DNA from: CADEFQ01 sp050185195
GTDB lineage: Bacteria; Pseudomonadota; Gammaproteobacteria; Steroidobacterales; Steroidobacteraceae
Assembly (NCBI GenBank): GCA_050185195.1
Contig: JBFWZQ010000006.1
Location: 62,001 to 126,000 of the forward strand
Length of the DNA stretch: 64,000 nt
Direction of reading: 5' to 3'
A program made the translations under genes and the position numbers. The notes under the pieces were generated by a model. It had not been told where the DNA came from and did not search any database. It saw only the letters and a list, made by a program, of their open reading frames with translations. This document shows positions 24,373 through 33,992 of the stretch, piece after piece. The first letter of the stretch is position 1. Each line of letters begins with the position of its first letter.

Positions 24373-26279
24373 TTCGCCTCGCGCAGCGCGCCGGCCTCGA
24401 GCGTGACCTGGCCGATGTCCTTCGCCCGGGCGCCCAGCACGCGCACCGTGTAATCACCAGCGGGCAACTCGATCGGGTCGCCGTTGACGGTGCCCGTCGC
24501 AATGATCTTGCCGGCGGCCATCACCTGGTAGGCCGGCCGCAATGTCGCGCGCAGCGCAGCCTTCAGTTGCCCGCCGTCCTGCGCGTCGAAGTAGCCGCCG
24601 TTGCCCAGCCGCGCCCAGTCCCGGAACGTTTCCTTCAGCATGACCTCGTCGACGGCAAATCCGACGATGTTGATCCGCACATCGACGCCGCCCGCGCGCA
24701 ACGCCTGGATCGCTGCCTTCGGATCGCCGCCGCAGGTTTCCTCGCCATCGGTCACGAGCACGACGAGCCTCGGTCCCTGCACGCCCTTCAGGTCGTCGCC
24801 GATCTTGAGCAGCGACGCTCCGATCGGCGTTTTCGCGAGGTTCATCGCGCCGAGGCCCTGGATCTTCGTCGCCGCCGCCTGGCGATCGAGCGGCGCGAGC
24901 GGCAGCTCGAGGTCCGTGCGGCACGACCCCGCTTCCTTGTGGCCGAACACGCGCAGCGCGAACGGCGTGCCGTCGGGCAGCGCGTTCTTCGCAAGATCGG
25001 TCAGCGCGCTTTTGGCGAGGTCGATGCGCCTCGTGCCGCCGAGCTTCTGCAGCATGCTGCCCGAGGCATCGAGCACGAACTCGACGGCGCTGAACGATCC
25101 GGTAACGTTCTTCGGGTCCGTCGTGACGCGCAATCGGGCCGGCTCGGCGGACGGCATCACGACGAGGCTTGCCTTGCCGAGCGTGCGGTGGCTCTGCCCG
25201 GTGAGGTAGCGCAGTTCGTACGTGCCCGCGGTGCGCGGCGCTTCGAGACGCACCGGGTTGCCGCGCTGCGTGTAGCCGTTGCTCGCGCCGAAGTCTTTTT
25301 CTTTCGCCGTCGGCACGACGACGGTGATGAAGTCGCCGGGATTGTCCGGGCCTTTCCAGGTCACCGGGAACACGCTGCGCGCGGCGACTTTCGCCGGTGC
25401 CGCCAGCGTCGCGGTGACCGCCTCGACCTTCAACGGCGCGCTGCCGATGACGCCATAGCTCGAGGCGAGGTGGTAGCGCACGACGTAGTCGCCCGGATCG
25501 TCCGGCACCCGGACGCCGATCGGGTTGCCGTGCTCCGGATACGCGTAATTGCCGTAAGTGCGGTCGTTCGCGCCGACGGCATCGATGCTGACGAAGTCGC
25601 CTTGCTTGCCGGGCCCCGTCCATTTGACACGCAGCGTGCCCCCGGCACGCGCTGTCGCCGGGAATGTGAGGTTTGCCGCGACCCCGCCCACCGTGAGCGG
25701 CCGGCTGCCGATCACGCGATAGGTGTTCGCGAGGTGGTAGCGCAGCACGTAGGCGCCGGGCTTGTCCGGCGCGCGCACGTCGAGCGGGTTGCCTGCCGAC
25801 GGATACGCGTAGTTGCCGTACGTGCGGTCGGGCGCGCCGACCGCGTCGATCGAGATGAAGTCCCCGGGGTTGTTCGGGCCTTTCCACTTGACCCTGACCG
25901 CGCCGGCCACGTCGATCGTCGGCGCCGCGTCGAGCGTGGCCGCGACGTCGGTGACGGTCAGCGGTGCCTTGGCGAGCACCGGGTAGCCGCCTGCGCCTCC
26001 GTGATAGCGAACCTCGTATTTGCCGGGAACCGTCGGGACGAGGATCGAGACGGGATTGCCGGCGGTCGGATACGCGTACGGGCCGTACGTGGCGTCGGGC
26101 GCGCCCGCACTGTCGATGCTGATGAAGTCGCCCTGGGCGTTCGGGCCGATCCATTTGACAGCGAGATTGCTGCCGACCTCCGCGGTTGCCGCGGCCTTGA
26201 CGCTCGCGGTCTGGGCCGAGGCGAGGCCCGCGAAGAAAGCCAAGGCGATGCAGGATCCAATCAAGGGTGACTTCAGCAT
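24366..26279 (-). CDS. Exported VWA-domain protein with four tandem repeats
   Basis: 637 residues. A signal peptide (about 1-22) is followed by four tandem ~94-residue beta-sandwich-like repeats (about 22-395). Three share the pattern VKWxGPN, GDFISIDAVGAPDRTYGNYAYP and GNP; the fourth is divergent. A von Willebrand factor A domain (about 405-585) has the metal site DASGSM, Thr in TPIGASL and the TDGEET Asp. A short C-terminal beta domain closes it. VWA domains bind proteins through a metal ion. The start overlaps the pncA stop by 7 bp, so it is the last gene of the pncB-pncA operon, an unexpected partner for NAD salvage. Function unknown. Confidence 0.8.
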   Translation of the reverse strand: MLKSPLIGSCIALAFFAGLASAQTASVKAAATAEVGSNLAVKWIGPNAQGDFISIDSAGAPDATYGPYAYPTAGNPVSILVPTVPGKYEVRYHGGAGGYPVLAKAPLTVTDVAATLDAAPTIDVAGAVRVKWKGPNNPGDFISIDAVGAPDRTYGNYAYPSAGNPLDVRAPDKPGAYVLRYHLANTYRVIGSRPLTVGGVAANLTFPATARAGGTLRVKWTGPGKQGDFVSIDAVGANDRTYGNYAYPEHGNPIGVRVPDDPGDYVVRYHLASSYGVIGSAPLKVEAVTATLAAPAKVAARSVFPVTWKGPDNPGDFITVVVPTAKEKDFGASNGYTQRGNPVRLEAPRTAGTYELRYLTGQSHRTLGKASLVVMPSAEPARLRVTTDPKNVTGSFSAVEFVLDASGSMLQKLGGTRRIDLAKSALTDLAKNALPDGTPFALRVFGHKEAGSCRTDLELPLAPLDRQAAATKIQGLGAMNLAKTPIGASLLKIGDDLKGVQGPRLVVLVTDGEETCGGDPKAAIQALRAGGVDVRINIVGFAVDEVMLKETFRDWARLGNGGYFDAQDGGQLKAALRATLRPAYQVMAAGKIIATGTVNGDPIELPAGDYTVRVLGARAKDIGQVTLEAGALREANY

Positions 26280-26902
26280 GGCGCGACTCCCTGTTCCCGC
26301 ATCGAACCGCTGTCGACGTGGCGCGCGCCGCGGGCCGCGAGCGTCTCGAGCCGGGCGGGATGTGCCGCGACGTCGAGCGGTGTCGCGGCGTCCCGGATGA
26401 AGCTCACGCGAAATCCCAGCGCCAGGGCGTCGAGCGCGCTGAAATAGACGCAGATGTCGCCCGCCAGCCCGCAGAGGAACAGGTCGGTGACGCCCTTGCC
26501 GCGCAGGTAGTCGGCGAGGCCCGTACTCTTGCGATGGGCGTTGTCGAAGAAGCTGCTGTAGCTGTCGATGGAGGGATCGGTGCCCTTGCGGAAGATGGCT
26601 TCGAAACGGCGGGTGTCGAGGGCGGCCGGGAACTGCGCGCCCGGGCTGCCCTGCACGCAGTGGTCCGGCCACAGGACCTGGGTCGCGCCGTCGAGTTCGA
26701 TTTCCTCGAACGGCTGGCGACCCGGATGGTTGGAGGCGAAGCTGGCGTGATCCTGCGGGTGCCAGTCCTGCGCGGCCACGACCAGCGGGAAATACGGCAG
26801 GATCGTGTTGATGATCGGGACGATGACGTCGCTGCCGGGAACCTGCAGCGCGCCGCCGGGCAGGAAGTCCACCTGGACGTCGGTGACGATGAGCGCCCTC
26901 AT
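26273..26902 (-). CDS. pncA: Nicotinamidase
   Basis: 209 residues of the isochorismatase-like fold. Catalytic residues are visible as Asp8 (VTDVQVDF), Lys106 (FRKGTD) and Cys151 (CGLAGDICV), and the metal site as Asp46, His48 (QDWHP) and His81. It hydrolyses nicotinamide to nicotinic acid, feeding the Preiss-Handler NAD pathway with the adjacent PncB. It overlaps pncB by 4 bp and the VWA gene by 7 bp. Confidence 0.93.
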   Translation of the reverse strand: MRALIVTDVQVDFLPGGALQVPGSDVIVPIINTILPYFPLVVAAQDWHPQDHASFASNHPGRQPFEEIELDGATQVLWPDHCVQGSPGAQFPAALDTRRFEAIFRKGTDPSIDSYSSFFDNAHRKSTGLADYLRGKGVTDLFLCGLAGDICVYFSALDALALGFRVSFIRDAATPLDVAAHPARLETLAARGARHVDSGSMREQGVAPC

Positions 26903-28320
26903 GCGCCATCCTCCGGCTGGTTGCGGCGCCGGCGCAAGCTTTCCCGCAGGCCGTGCAGCGATTCGCTGATGCCGACCTTGTAGCCGTGCGGGTTTTCGAA
27001 GCGCAGGTATTCGGGCGGCAGCTGGGCGAGGCGGGTGGCGGCACGGGCCTTCACCTGCGCGAGCGGGGGCGCAGGCCTGGTTCGCCGCCCGCCGGTCATG
27101 GCCGCGTGCAGCAGGGGCTCGCTCGCGATACCGGCCGTGTGCATGGACTTGTGTTCCTCGAATGGATGCAGGAGGCGACCCGGCGCCGGCTCTTCCTGTC
27201 CCGCGATGCCGTCGAGGCCAAGGAACTGGCCGTCGTCGCCCAGGAACCGGTGCACCTGCTTGCGGCCGGGCAGGGTGGTCTTGGCGAGGTTCTCGGAGAT
27301 CTTGATGCGCGGCGCGTCGTGCGCCACCGCCAGTTTGTAGACGCCGTCCAGCGCCGCGTCCGGCTGGCCGGTGACGACGCTCGTGCCGACGCCGAAGATG
27401 TCGATCGGCGCCCCTTGCTCGCGCAGGCTGCGGATCACGTATTCGTCGAGCTGATTGGACGCCGCGATCTTCACGTCCCCGCAGCCGGCCGCATCGAGCA
27501 GGGCGCGCGTGCGGCGCGCGAAAAAGGCGAGGTCGCCGCTGTCGAGGCGTATGGCGCGCAGGCGCTGGCCGCGCGCGCGCATTTCATGCGCGACCGTGAT
27601 CGCATTGGGCACGCCGCTGCCGAGGGTGTCGTAGGTGTCCACCAGCAGCACGGTGTTGTCGGGGCGTGCGGCGGCAAAGGCGCGAAACGCGGCGAGTTCG
27701 TCGCCGTGCCACTGGATGAACGCGTGCGCCATCGTGCCCTCGGCATGCAGGCCGTAGCGCTGGGCGGCGTACACGTTGCTGGTCGAGTCGAACCCGCCGA
27801 TGAAGGCCGCGCGCGCGGCCTGCACGCCTGCGGGCCCCTGCGCGCGGCGCAACCCGAACTCGCTCAGGATCGCCGCGCCCGCCACCTGGCGAATGCGCGC
27901 GGCCTTGGTCGCCACCAGCGACTGGAAGTTGAGGAAGTTCAGGACCAGCGTCTCGACGAGCTGCGCCTCGATGGCGTCGGCCTCGAGGCACAGCAGCGGC
28001 TCGGTCGGGAACACGACTTCCCCTTCCTGCACCGCGCGCACGTCGCCCCTGAAGCGCAGCGTGCGCAGGTATTCGAGGTAGTCGGCATCGAAGCCCTGGC
28101 CCGCCAGCCAGTCGATGTCGTCGCCCGTGAAGTGCCAGGCCTCCAGCGCCGCCAGCACCTCTTCGAGCCCCGCGAACACCACGAAGCCGCCGCCGAACGG
28201 GAGTTTGCGGAAGAAATAGTCGAACAGGCCCCGGCGACCCGCCTGGCCGCCCCTGAACAGCGCCTGGCCCATGGCGATCTGGTAGAGGTCGGTATAAGTG
28301 CCGGTGAGGTCGAACTGCAT
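26899..28320 (-). CDS. pncB: Nicotinate phosphoribosyltransferase
   Basis: 473 residues. It begins with the family start TGTYTDLYQIAMGQALF. The phosphoribosyl/nicotinate region is seen in STSNVYAAQRYGLHAEGTMAH (catalytic His) and in RLDSGDLAFFARRTR, with SNQLDEY and GVGTSVVT downstream. It makes nicotinate mononucleotide from nicotinate and PRPP, using ATP. The C-terminal ~100 residues are basic. I start at MQFDLTGTY. It is the first gene of the pncB-pncA-VWA operon. Confidence 0.93.
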   Translation of the reverse strand: MQFDLTGTYTDLYQIAMGQALFRGGQAGRRGLFDYFFRKLPFGGGFVVFAGLEEVLAALEAWHFTGDDIDWLAGQGFDADYLEYLRTLRFRGDVRAVQEGEVVFPTEPLLCLEADAIEAQLVETLVLNFLNFQSLVATKAARIRQVAGAAILSEFGLRRAQGPAGVQAARAAFIGGFDSTSNVYAAQRYGLHAEGTMAHAFIQWHGDELAAFRAFAAARPDNTVLLVDTYDTLGSGVPNAITVAHEMRARGQRLRAIRLDSGDLAFFARRTRALLDAAGCGDVKIAASNQLDEYVIRSLREQGAPIDIFGVGTSVVTGQPDAALDGVYKLAVAHDAPRIKISENLAKTTLPGRKQVHRFLGDDGQFLGLDGIAGQEEPAPGRLLHPFEEHKSMHTAGIASEPLLHAAMTGGRRTRPAPPLAQVKARAATRLAQLPPEYLRFENPHGYKVGISESLHGLRESLRRRRNQPEDGA

Positions 28321-28492
28321 GCGCTGGGGTACCCGCGGGTGGCCCGGCCAGTGTAGTGGATGAGTTCGACCTGCGGTCAGGCGACGCGCGGCCGCTGTGG
28401 GCACGGTTGCCAGATGGCAGGATCGGGTGGCATATACAGCTTCGATGTGGGCCTTGCCTGCGTCCATATTTCTTGAACGGAGATCTGTCCAG

Positions 28493-29554
28493 ATGTCTAA
28501 GAGAACCCAGGTCACTCTGCTCGCTGCTGCCCTTGCGGCCTGCATCGCACCCGCGATGTCGGCGGAGACGGCCGGCACGGAGCTTCCGGTGCACATCATC
28601 CCGAACGTGCCGAAGAGCGCCGAGGCCTATTACGCCCCTGACAGCCTGCACGTGATCGCGCAGACGCAGGATCCGGCCGCGCGCCGGGCGCCGGGCCACG
28701 ACAGCGGCGCACTCACGTATGTGTTCACGGATACCGGCAGCGAAGTGCACCGTATCAACGACACGGGCCAGGACGCCTGTTCGTACTTCTTCCCGGACAT
28801 GAAGCGCATCGTCTGGACGTCCACGAAGGACCACCCGGACATGCCGGTCGGCAACTGGTCGGACTCGAACGATTACCCGCAGGGCGCCGAGCTCTACACC
28901 TCCGACCTCGACGGCAAGAACGTCAAGCGGCTGACGAACAACAAGTGGTACGAAGCCGAAGTGTCCGTCTCGCCCAACGGCAAGTGGATCGTCTTCGGCC
29001 GCCAGATCGACGGCAAGATGGATCTGTGGCGGATGCGCTCCGATGGCACCGACGAACAGCAGATCACCTTCACGGACGACTGGCAGGAAGGCGCGCCGTT
29101 CTACCTGCCCGACAACGAGACGATCCTCTATCGCGCCTGGAAGCGCAGCGAGTACGGCAAGGTGAAGCCGACGCCGATGACCGTCTTCACGATCAAGCAC
29201 GACGGCAAGAACCACACCGTGCGCACCTTCGATCGCGACATGAACTGGGCGCCTTACCCGGCCCCGGACGGTCGCCACTATGTCTTCGTGCGCATCGTCG
29301 AGGGCAACAACTGGGAAGTCTTCCTGGGTGACCTCGCGGGCGGCGAGCCGAAGCGCCTGACCTTCAACCCCGGCTTCGACGGCTTCCCGTCGCTCTCGCC
29401 GGACGGCAAGAAGATGTTGTTCGCGCGCAGCACGGGCAAGGGCTTCATGTCGGACCTCTACACGCACGTCATGGACGTGTCCTCGCTGAACCTCGGCCCC
29501 GCCAACTACAAGGGCGTGCCGGGCATCAAGCCGCCGAAGCAGCCGAAGAAATAA
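28493..29554 (+). CDS. Exported TolB-like PD40 beta-propeller protein
   Basis: 353 residues. A signal peptide (about 1-24) is followed by WD40-like PD40 repeats, for example YTSDLDGKNVKRLT, VSPNGKWIVF, WRMRSDGTDEQQITF, FYLPDNETILY and SLSPDGKKMLFA. The protein is a periplasmic six- to seven-blade propeller, as in the C-terminal domain of TolB and in prolyl oligopeptidase lids, but without a peptidase domain. GGAG about ten bases upstream supports the start. It stands 3 bp before an amidohydrolase gene on the same strand, and the three exported proteins that follow probably form one unit. Confidence 0.82.
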   Translation: MSKRTQVTLLAAALAACIAPAMSAETAGTELPVHIIPNVPKSAEAYYAPDSLHVIAQTQDPAARRAPGHDSGALTYVFTDTGSEVHRINDTGQDACSYFFPDMKRIVWTSTKDHPDMPVGNWSDSNDYPQGAELYTSDLDGKNVKRLTNNKWYEAEVSVSPNGKWIVFGRQIDGKMDLWRMRSDGTDEQQITFTDDWQEGAPFYLPDNETILYRAWKRSEYGKVKPTPMTVFTIKHDGKNHTVRTFDRDMNWAPYPAPDGRHYVFVRIVEGNNWEVFLGDLAGGEPKRLTFNPGFDGFPSLSPDGKKMLFARSTGKGFMSDLYTHVMDVSSLNLGPANYKGVPGIKPPKQPKK

Positions 29555-29557
29555 CGG

Positions 29558-31237
29558 ATGCCTCGCGGGATCCCCGCGTGCCTCGCACGCGTGGTCCTCA
29601 CGCTGGCAGGGCTACTCGCCCTGCCAGCGTCGGCTGCGGGCGTCGATGCGCTGCGTATCCACGCCATCACCGGCGTGCGCATCGTGACCGCGCCCGGCCA
29701 GGTCATCGAGCGCGGCACGATCGTGCTGCGCGACGGGCTGATCGAGGCGGTGGGACCGCGGGTGACAGCGCCCGCGGACGCGCAGGTCATCGAGGCCAGT
29801 CCCGGCTGGACCGTCTACCCCGCATTCATCGATGCCGCTTCGTCGGTCGGTCTCGACACGGAAGCGGCGAACGGCGCGCCGCGCGGCCAGCCTGAGCCCA
29901 AGCGCCTCGGCGCACGCCACGAGCTGAAGGCCGTGCATCCCGAGGACGGCGTCGTCGATCGCGTGAACACCGCGCACGCGAGCGTCGCGAGTCATCGCGC
30001 GCTGGGTTTCGCGGTGGCGAACGTGTTGCCCGACAAGGGCGTGTTCCGCGGCGAATCGGCCTTGCTCGAACTGCGCACGGCGCCGGCGCCGCAGACCGTG
30101 GTGCGCGCGCACCTGGCGCAGGTGATTGCACTCGAATCCGCGAGCTTCATGGCGCGCGAATACCCATCTTCGAAATTCGGGGCCGTGGCGACCGTGCGCC
30201 AGGTCTTCCTCGACGCCCAGCGCCAGCAGGCGTGGGCCGCGCGGTATGCCGCGCACCCCGTCGGCATGCCGCCGCCGGACTATTTTTCCTCCGATGCACC
30301 GCTGCTGGCGCTGCTGCGCGGCGATCGCGTGCCCCTCTTCGTCGCCATCAACGGCCTCGACCCCGGGCGCTTCGGCAACCTCGTGCGCGAGTTCAAGCTC
30401 GAGGGCGCCATGACCGTGGCGCGGGGGCTTGGCGATCGCACGGATGACCTCGTTGCCGCCCGCATGCCGGTGCTGCTGCCGCTCGAGCTGCCGGCGAGGC
30501 CGGAACTCGCGGGCAGCGACGACCTCGTGGAGACCGGCTTGCAGCAAATGCAGGAGTCGCTGCGGGCACCCAGGCTTCCCGCGGCACTGGATGCCGCCGG
30601 CGTCGACGTGGCTTTCGTTACGCTCGGCATGAAGAGCCCGCGCGTGTTCGCCGAAAACCTCGCGGCCGTCGTGAAGGCCGGCTATCCCGCCGACAAGGCG
30701 CTTGCCGCCGTCACGACCACGCCGGCCGCGCTGCTCGGGCTCACGCGCACGCTCGGCACGCTGGAGGTCGGCAAGCAGGCAAACCTGCTGGTCGTGGACG
30801 GCGAACTGTTCGTACCCAAGCCGAAGCTGCGACACCTTTTCGTCTCGGGCTACCACGAGGAGTTCGAACTGCCGAAGGCGGTCGGCGACCCGGATGCCGT
30901 GGTGGATCCCCGCGGCACGTGGAAGATCCTCTCGGAGGTCATGGGCCGTACTTCCGAATCCACCTGGGTCATCACCGGTACCGCGGACGCGGACGGCCGC
31001 AGGCATTACGCCGGGTCGAGCGAGGGCGCACGCGGCAAGCGTGACTTCACGAGTGTCGAAGTCACGGGCAACGCGATGACCGTGGTGTCGGGCGGTTCGG
31101 GCGGCGAACTGGCAACCACGGTGGTGGTGAGCGGCGAATCCCTTGCCGGCGAGGCGACCATGCAATCCGCGCGCGGTGCGATGCAGATGAAAGTGAGCGG
31201 GCAGCGCGTGGCTCCGCCGCAAGGGGGCGAGCGATGA
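29558..31237 (+). CDS. Degenerate exported amidohydrolase-like protein
   Basis: 559 residues. A signal peptide (about 1-26) precedes an amidohydrolase composite beta-sandwich (residues about 30-80). The expected PGFIDxHxH metal motif at the start of the barrel is replaced by YPAFIDAASSVG, with no His. The C-terminal part retains the family segment AVTTTPAALLGLTRTLGTLEVGKQANLLVVDGELF (split across residues 385-420). With the first metal-binding His pair missing it is probably inactive or a partner subunit. It overlaps the next, active-looking amidohydrolase by 4 bp (ATGA) and follows the PD40 protein by 3 bp. Confidence 0.8.
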   Translation: MPRGIPACLARVVLTLAGLLALPASAAGVDALRIHAITGVRIVTAPGQVIERGTIVLRDGLIEAVGPRVTAPADAQVIEASPGWTVYPAFIDAASSVGLDTEAANGAPRGQPEPKRLGARHELKAVHPEDGVVDRVNTAHASVASHRALGFAVANVLPDKGVFRGESALLELRTAPAPQTVVRAHLAQVIALESASFMAREYPSSKFGAVATVRQVFLDAQRQQAWAARYAAHPVGMPPPDYFSSDAPLLALLRGDRVPLFVAINGLDPGRFGNLVREFKLEGAMTVARGLGDRTDDLVAARMPVLLPLELPARPELAGSDDLVETGLQQMQESLRAPRLPAALDAAGVDVAFVTLGMKSPRVFAENLAAVVKAGYPADKALAAVTTTPAALLGLTRTLGTLEVGKQANLLVVDGELFVPKPKLRHLFVSGYHEEFELPKAVGDPDAVVDPRGTWKILSEVMGRTSESTWVITGTADADGRRHYAGSSEGARGKRDFTSVEVTGNAMTVVSGGSGGELATTVVVSGESLAGEATMQSARGAMQMKVSGQRVAPPQGGER

Positions 31238-33960
31238 GCAGGGTGCTTGCCTCGTTCGCGGCGGGCCTGCTGGCCGCGGGCAGTCTCACCGTGTCGGCGG
31301 CCGCGGAGCCGGGCCTCGACGCCGCGCTTGCGACGCAGCCCTATCCGGCGCCCCCTGCGACACCGGCGCAGGTGTTGATCCGCAATGGCACGGTCTGGAC
31401 CATGGATGCCGCCGGCGTGCTCGAGCACGCGGACGTGCTCATGGAGAACGGGCGCATCGCCGCGATCGGTCGCGGCCTGCAGGCCGGCAAGGACGCGCTC
31501 GTCATCGACGCCACGGGCCGATACGTCACGCCGGGCATCATCGACGCCCACAGCCACAGCGCCACCGAGCAACTCGACCTCAACGAGGGCGTGAACAGCA
31601 TCAGCTCCGAGGTGCGCGTGCGCGACGTGCTCGACCCGCACTCGCGGCAGATCTACGACCAGCTCGCCGGCGGCGTCACGGTCGCGCACGTGCTGCACGG
31701 CTCGGGCAACCCGATCGGCGGCCAGAGCGCGCTCGTCAAGTATCGCTGGGGCGTGCACGAACCCGATGAGCTGCTGTTCGAGGGCGCGCCGCCGACCATC
31801 AAGTTCGCGCTCGGCGAGAACCCGACGCACGCGGCGTTCCGCGCCGGCATGCCGCGCGGCGCGGACCTGCGTTATCCGGCGACCCGCATGGGCGTCTCGG
31901 CCTTCATCCGCTCGAACTTCGAGCTGGCGCGGCAATACCAGCGCGAATGGCAGCACTACGAATCGCTGTCGAAGCGCGAACAGGCGCGCACGCCACCGCC
32001 GCGGCGCGACCTGCGGCTCGAGCCGCTGGTCGAGATCCTGGATGGCCGGCGCAGCATCCACTCGCACAGCTATCGCGCCGACGAAATCCTGATGCTGATG
32101 CGGCTCGCCGACGAAGTGGGCTTCAAGGTCGGCACCTTCCAGCACGTGCTGGAAGGCTATCGCGTCGCCGACGAGATGGCCGCGCACGGCGCCGGCGGCT
32201 CCACGTTCTCGGACTGGTGGAGCTTCAAGATGGAGGCCTTCGACGCCATTCCGTGGAATGCCGCCATCATGGAAGAGCGCGGTGTGCTCGTGAGCCTCAA
32301 TTCCGACAATTCCGACCTCGCGCGTCGCCTCAACCTCGAGGCCGCGAAGATGCTCCACTACGGCGGACTCGATCCGCGCCATGCCTTCGCCATGGTCACC
32401 GTGAACCCCGCGAAGCAGCTCGGCATCGATGGGCGCGTCGGCTCGCTCGCCGCCGGCAAGGACGCCGACGTCGTCGTGTGGAGCGGCGACCCGTTGAGCG
32501 TCTTCACGCGCGCGGAGCTCACTTTCGTCGACGGCAAGCTGGGGTTCGACCGGGCGCGCGACCTCGCGCACCGCGCCGACGTGGCCGCGGCGCGGGCGCG
32601 GCTCGCGAGCGAACTGCGCGGCCCGAACGCCAGGGAGACGCCACCGCCGGCCGAGGTGGCCGGCGTCAACCCGCCGCCGCCGAAGGTCGACTATCGTTGG
32701 GCGCCGCGCGCGCCGGCCACTCCCGTTGCCATCGTCGGCGCCACGGTGCACACGCTCGAAGGGCCGGCGATCGGGAACGGCGTCGTCGTGTTCGCGAACG
32801 GCCGCATCACGGCAGTCGGCGGCGCGGGTACCGCGATCCCGGCAGGGGCCGAGCGCATCGACGCCACGGGCAAGCACCTCTGGCCGAGCCTGATCCACCT
32901 CAATACCGTGCTCGGGCTGAGCGAGATCGACAGCGTACCGGGCAGCGTGGATGTCTCGGAAGCGGGCGACATCAACGCCGATGCCGACTCCGCGGTGGCC
33001 GTGAACGCCGCGAGCACGCACTTCCCGGTCGCGCGCTCCGGCGGCATCAGCCACGCGCTGGTCGTGCCGTCGGGTGGGCTCGTGGGCGGCACCACGACGC
33101 TGTTGCGCACGGACGGCTGGACCTGGGAGGAGATGAGCGCGGTGCGCCGCGCCGCGCTGGCGCTGCGCTGGCCCGAGCCGCCGCCGCCGCAATACCAGAT
33201 ATTCCTCGGCCCGCCGAAGACGCTCGCCGAGCGCAAGAAGGAGACCGACGAGCGTGTCGCGAAGCTCGACCGGCTGCTCGATGACGCCGAGGCCTACGGC
33301 CGCGCGAAGTCGGCCGGCCAGCAGCGCGGCACCTGGCAATACGACGCGCAGTTCGAGGCGCTGCAGCCCGTGGTGCGCGGCGAGCGTCCGCTGTGGGCAA
33401 CCGCACGCGAGAAGTACGCGATCGAGGCGGTCGTGCGCTGGGCGGCCAGGCGCAAGCTGCGCCTCGTGATCACCGATGCCCGCGACGCCTATCTCACGAC
33501 CGAGCTCCTGGCGAAGCACCAGGTGCCGGTCGTGCTGAGCAACATCGTCGGCGAGCCGCCGCGGCCCGACGACCCGTACGACGTGCTCTACTCGATGCCC
33601 GCAAAGCTTGAGAAGGCCGGCGTGCTGTTCGCGATCGGCAGCGGCACGCGCTCGGGCGGGTCGGGCAATGCGCGCCACATCAGCCTGTTCGCGGGCATCG
33701 CCTCGGCCTACGGGCTCGATCGCGAGGCCGCCTATCGCTCGATCACGCTCAATCCCGCGAAGATCCTCGGGCTCGAATCGGTACTCGGTTCGATCGCACC
33801 CGGCAAGAGCGCCAGCCTCGCGCTCACGGATGGCGACCTGCTGGAGGCCGCCACGACCGTCGAGCAGATCTGGATCGACGGCACGAAGCCGTCGATGGAC
33901 GATGTGCAGAAAGCGGCCTGGCGCAAATGGAGCGGCCGCCCCGCGCGCGCGTCCCCGTAG
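31234..33960 (+). CDS. Exported tandem amidohydrolase (active plus degenerate module)
   Basis: 908 residues, about twice the family length. A signal peptide (about 1-24) is followed by a first amidohydrolase module (about 45-450) with the metal pair in DAHSHS (about 106-111), further His in VAHVLHGSG, SIHSHSYRADE and FQHVLEG, and the closing GSLAAGKDADVVVWSGDP. A second module (about 490-900) starts with WAPRAPATPVAIVGATVHTLEGP but has WPSLIHLNT where the HxH should be, so it lacks that pair; it ends with SIAPGKSASLALTDGD. The fusion suggests one catalytic and one structural half. The start overlaps the upstream degenerate homologue by 4 bp. Substrate unknown; imidazolonepropionase/dipeptidase-like members act on cyclic amides. 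Confidence 0.85.
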   Translation: MSRVLASFAAGLLAAGSLTVSAAAEPGLDAALATQPYPAPPATPAQVLIRNGTVWTMDAAGVLEHADVLMENGRIAAIGRGLQAGKDALVIDATGRYVTPGIIDAHSHSATEQLDLNEGVNSISSEVRVRDVLDPHSRQIYDQLAGGVTVAHVLHGSGNPIGGQSALVKYRWGVHEPDELLFEGAPPTIKFALGENPTHAAFRAGMPRGADLRYPATRMGVSAFIRSNFELARQYQREWQHYESLSKREQARTPPPRRDLRLEPLVEILDGRRSIHSHSYRADEILMLMRLADEVGFKVGTFQHVLEGYRVADEMAAHGAGGSTFSDWWSFKMEAFDAIPWNAAIMEERGVLVSLNSDNSDLARRLNLEAAKMLHYGGLDPRHAFAMVTVNPAKQLGIDGRVGSLAAGKDADVVVWSGDPLSVFTRAELTFVDGKLGFDRARDLAHRADVAAARARLASELRGPNARETPPPAEVAGVNPPPPKVDYRWAPRAPATPVAIVGATVHTLEGPAIGNGVVVFANGRITAVGGAGTAIPAGAERIDATGKHLWPSLIHLNTVLGLSEIDSVPGSVDVSEAGDINADADSAVAVNAASTHFPVARSGGISHALVVPSGGLVGGTTTLLRTDGWTWEEMSAVRRAALALRWPEPPPPQYQIFLGPPKTLAERKKETDERVAKLDRLLDDAEAYGRAKSAGQQRGTWQYDAQFEALQPVVRGERPLWATAREKYAIEAVVRWAARRKLRLVITDARDAYLTTELLAKHQVPVVLSNIVGEPPRPDDPYDVLYSMPAKLEKAGVLFAIGSGTRSGGSGNARHISLFAGIASAYGLDREAAYRSITLNPAKILGLESVLGSIAPGKSASLALTDGDLLEAATTVEQIWIDGTKPSMDDVQKAAWRKWSGRPARASP

Positions 33961-33992
33961 CCATAGGCTGCGATGCAGGTATCCTGCGGGCG

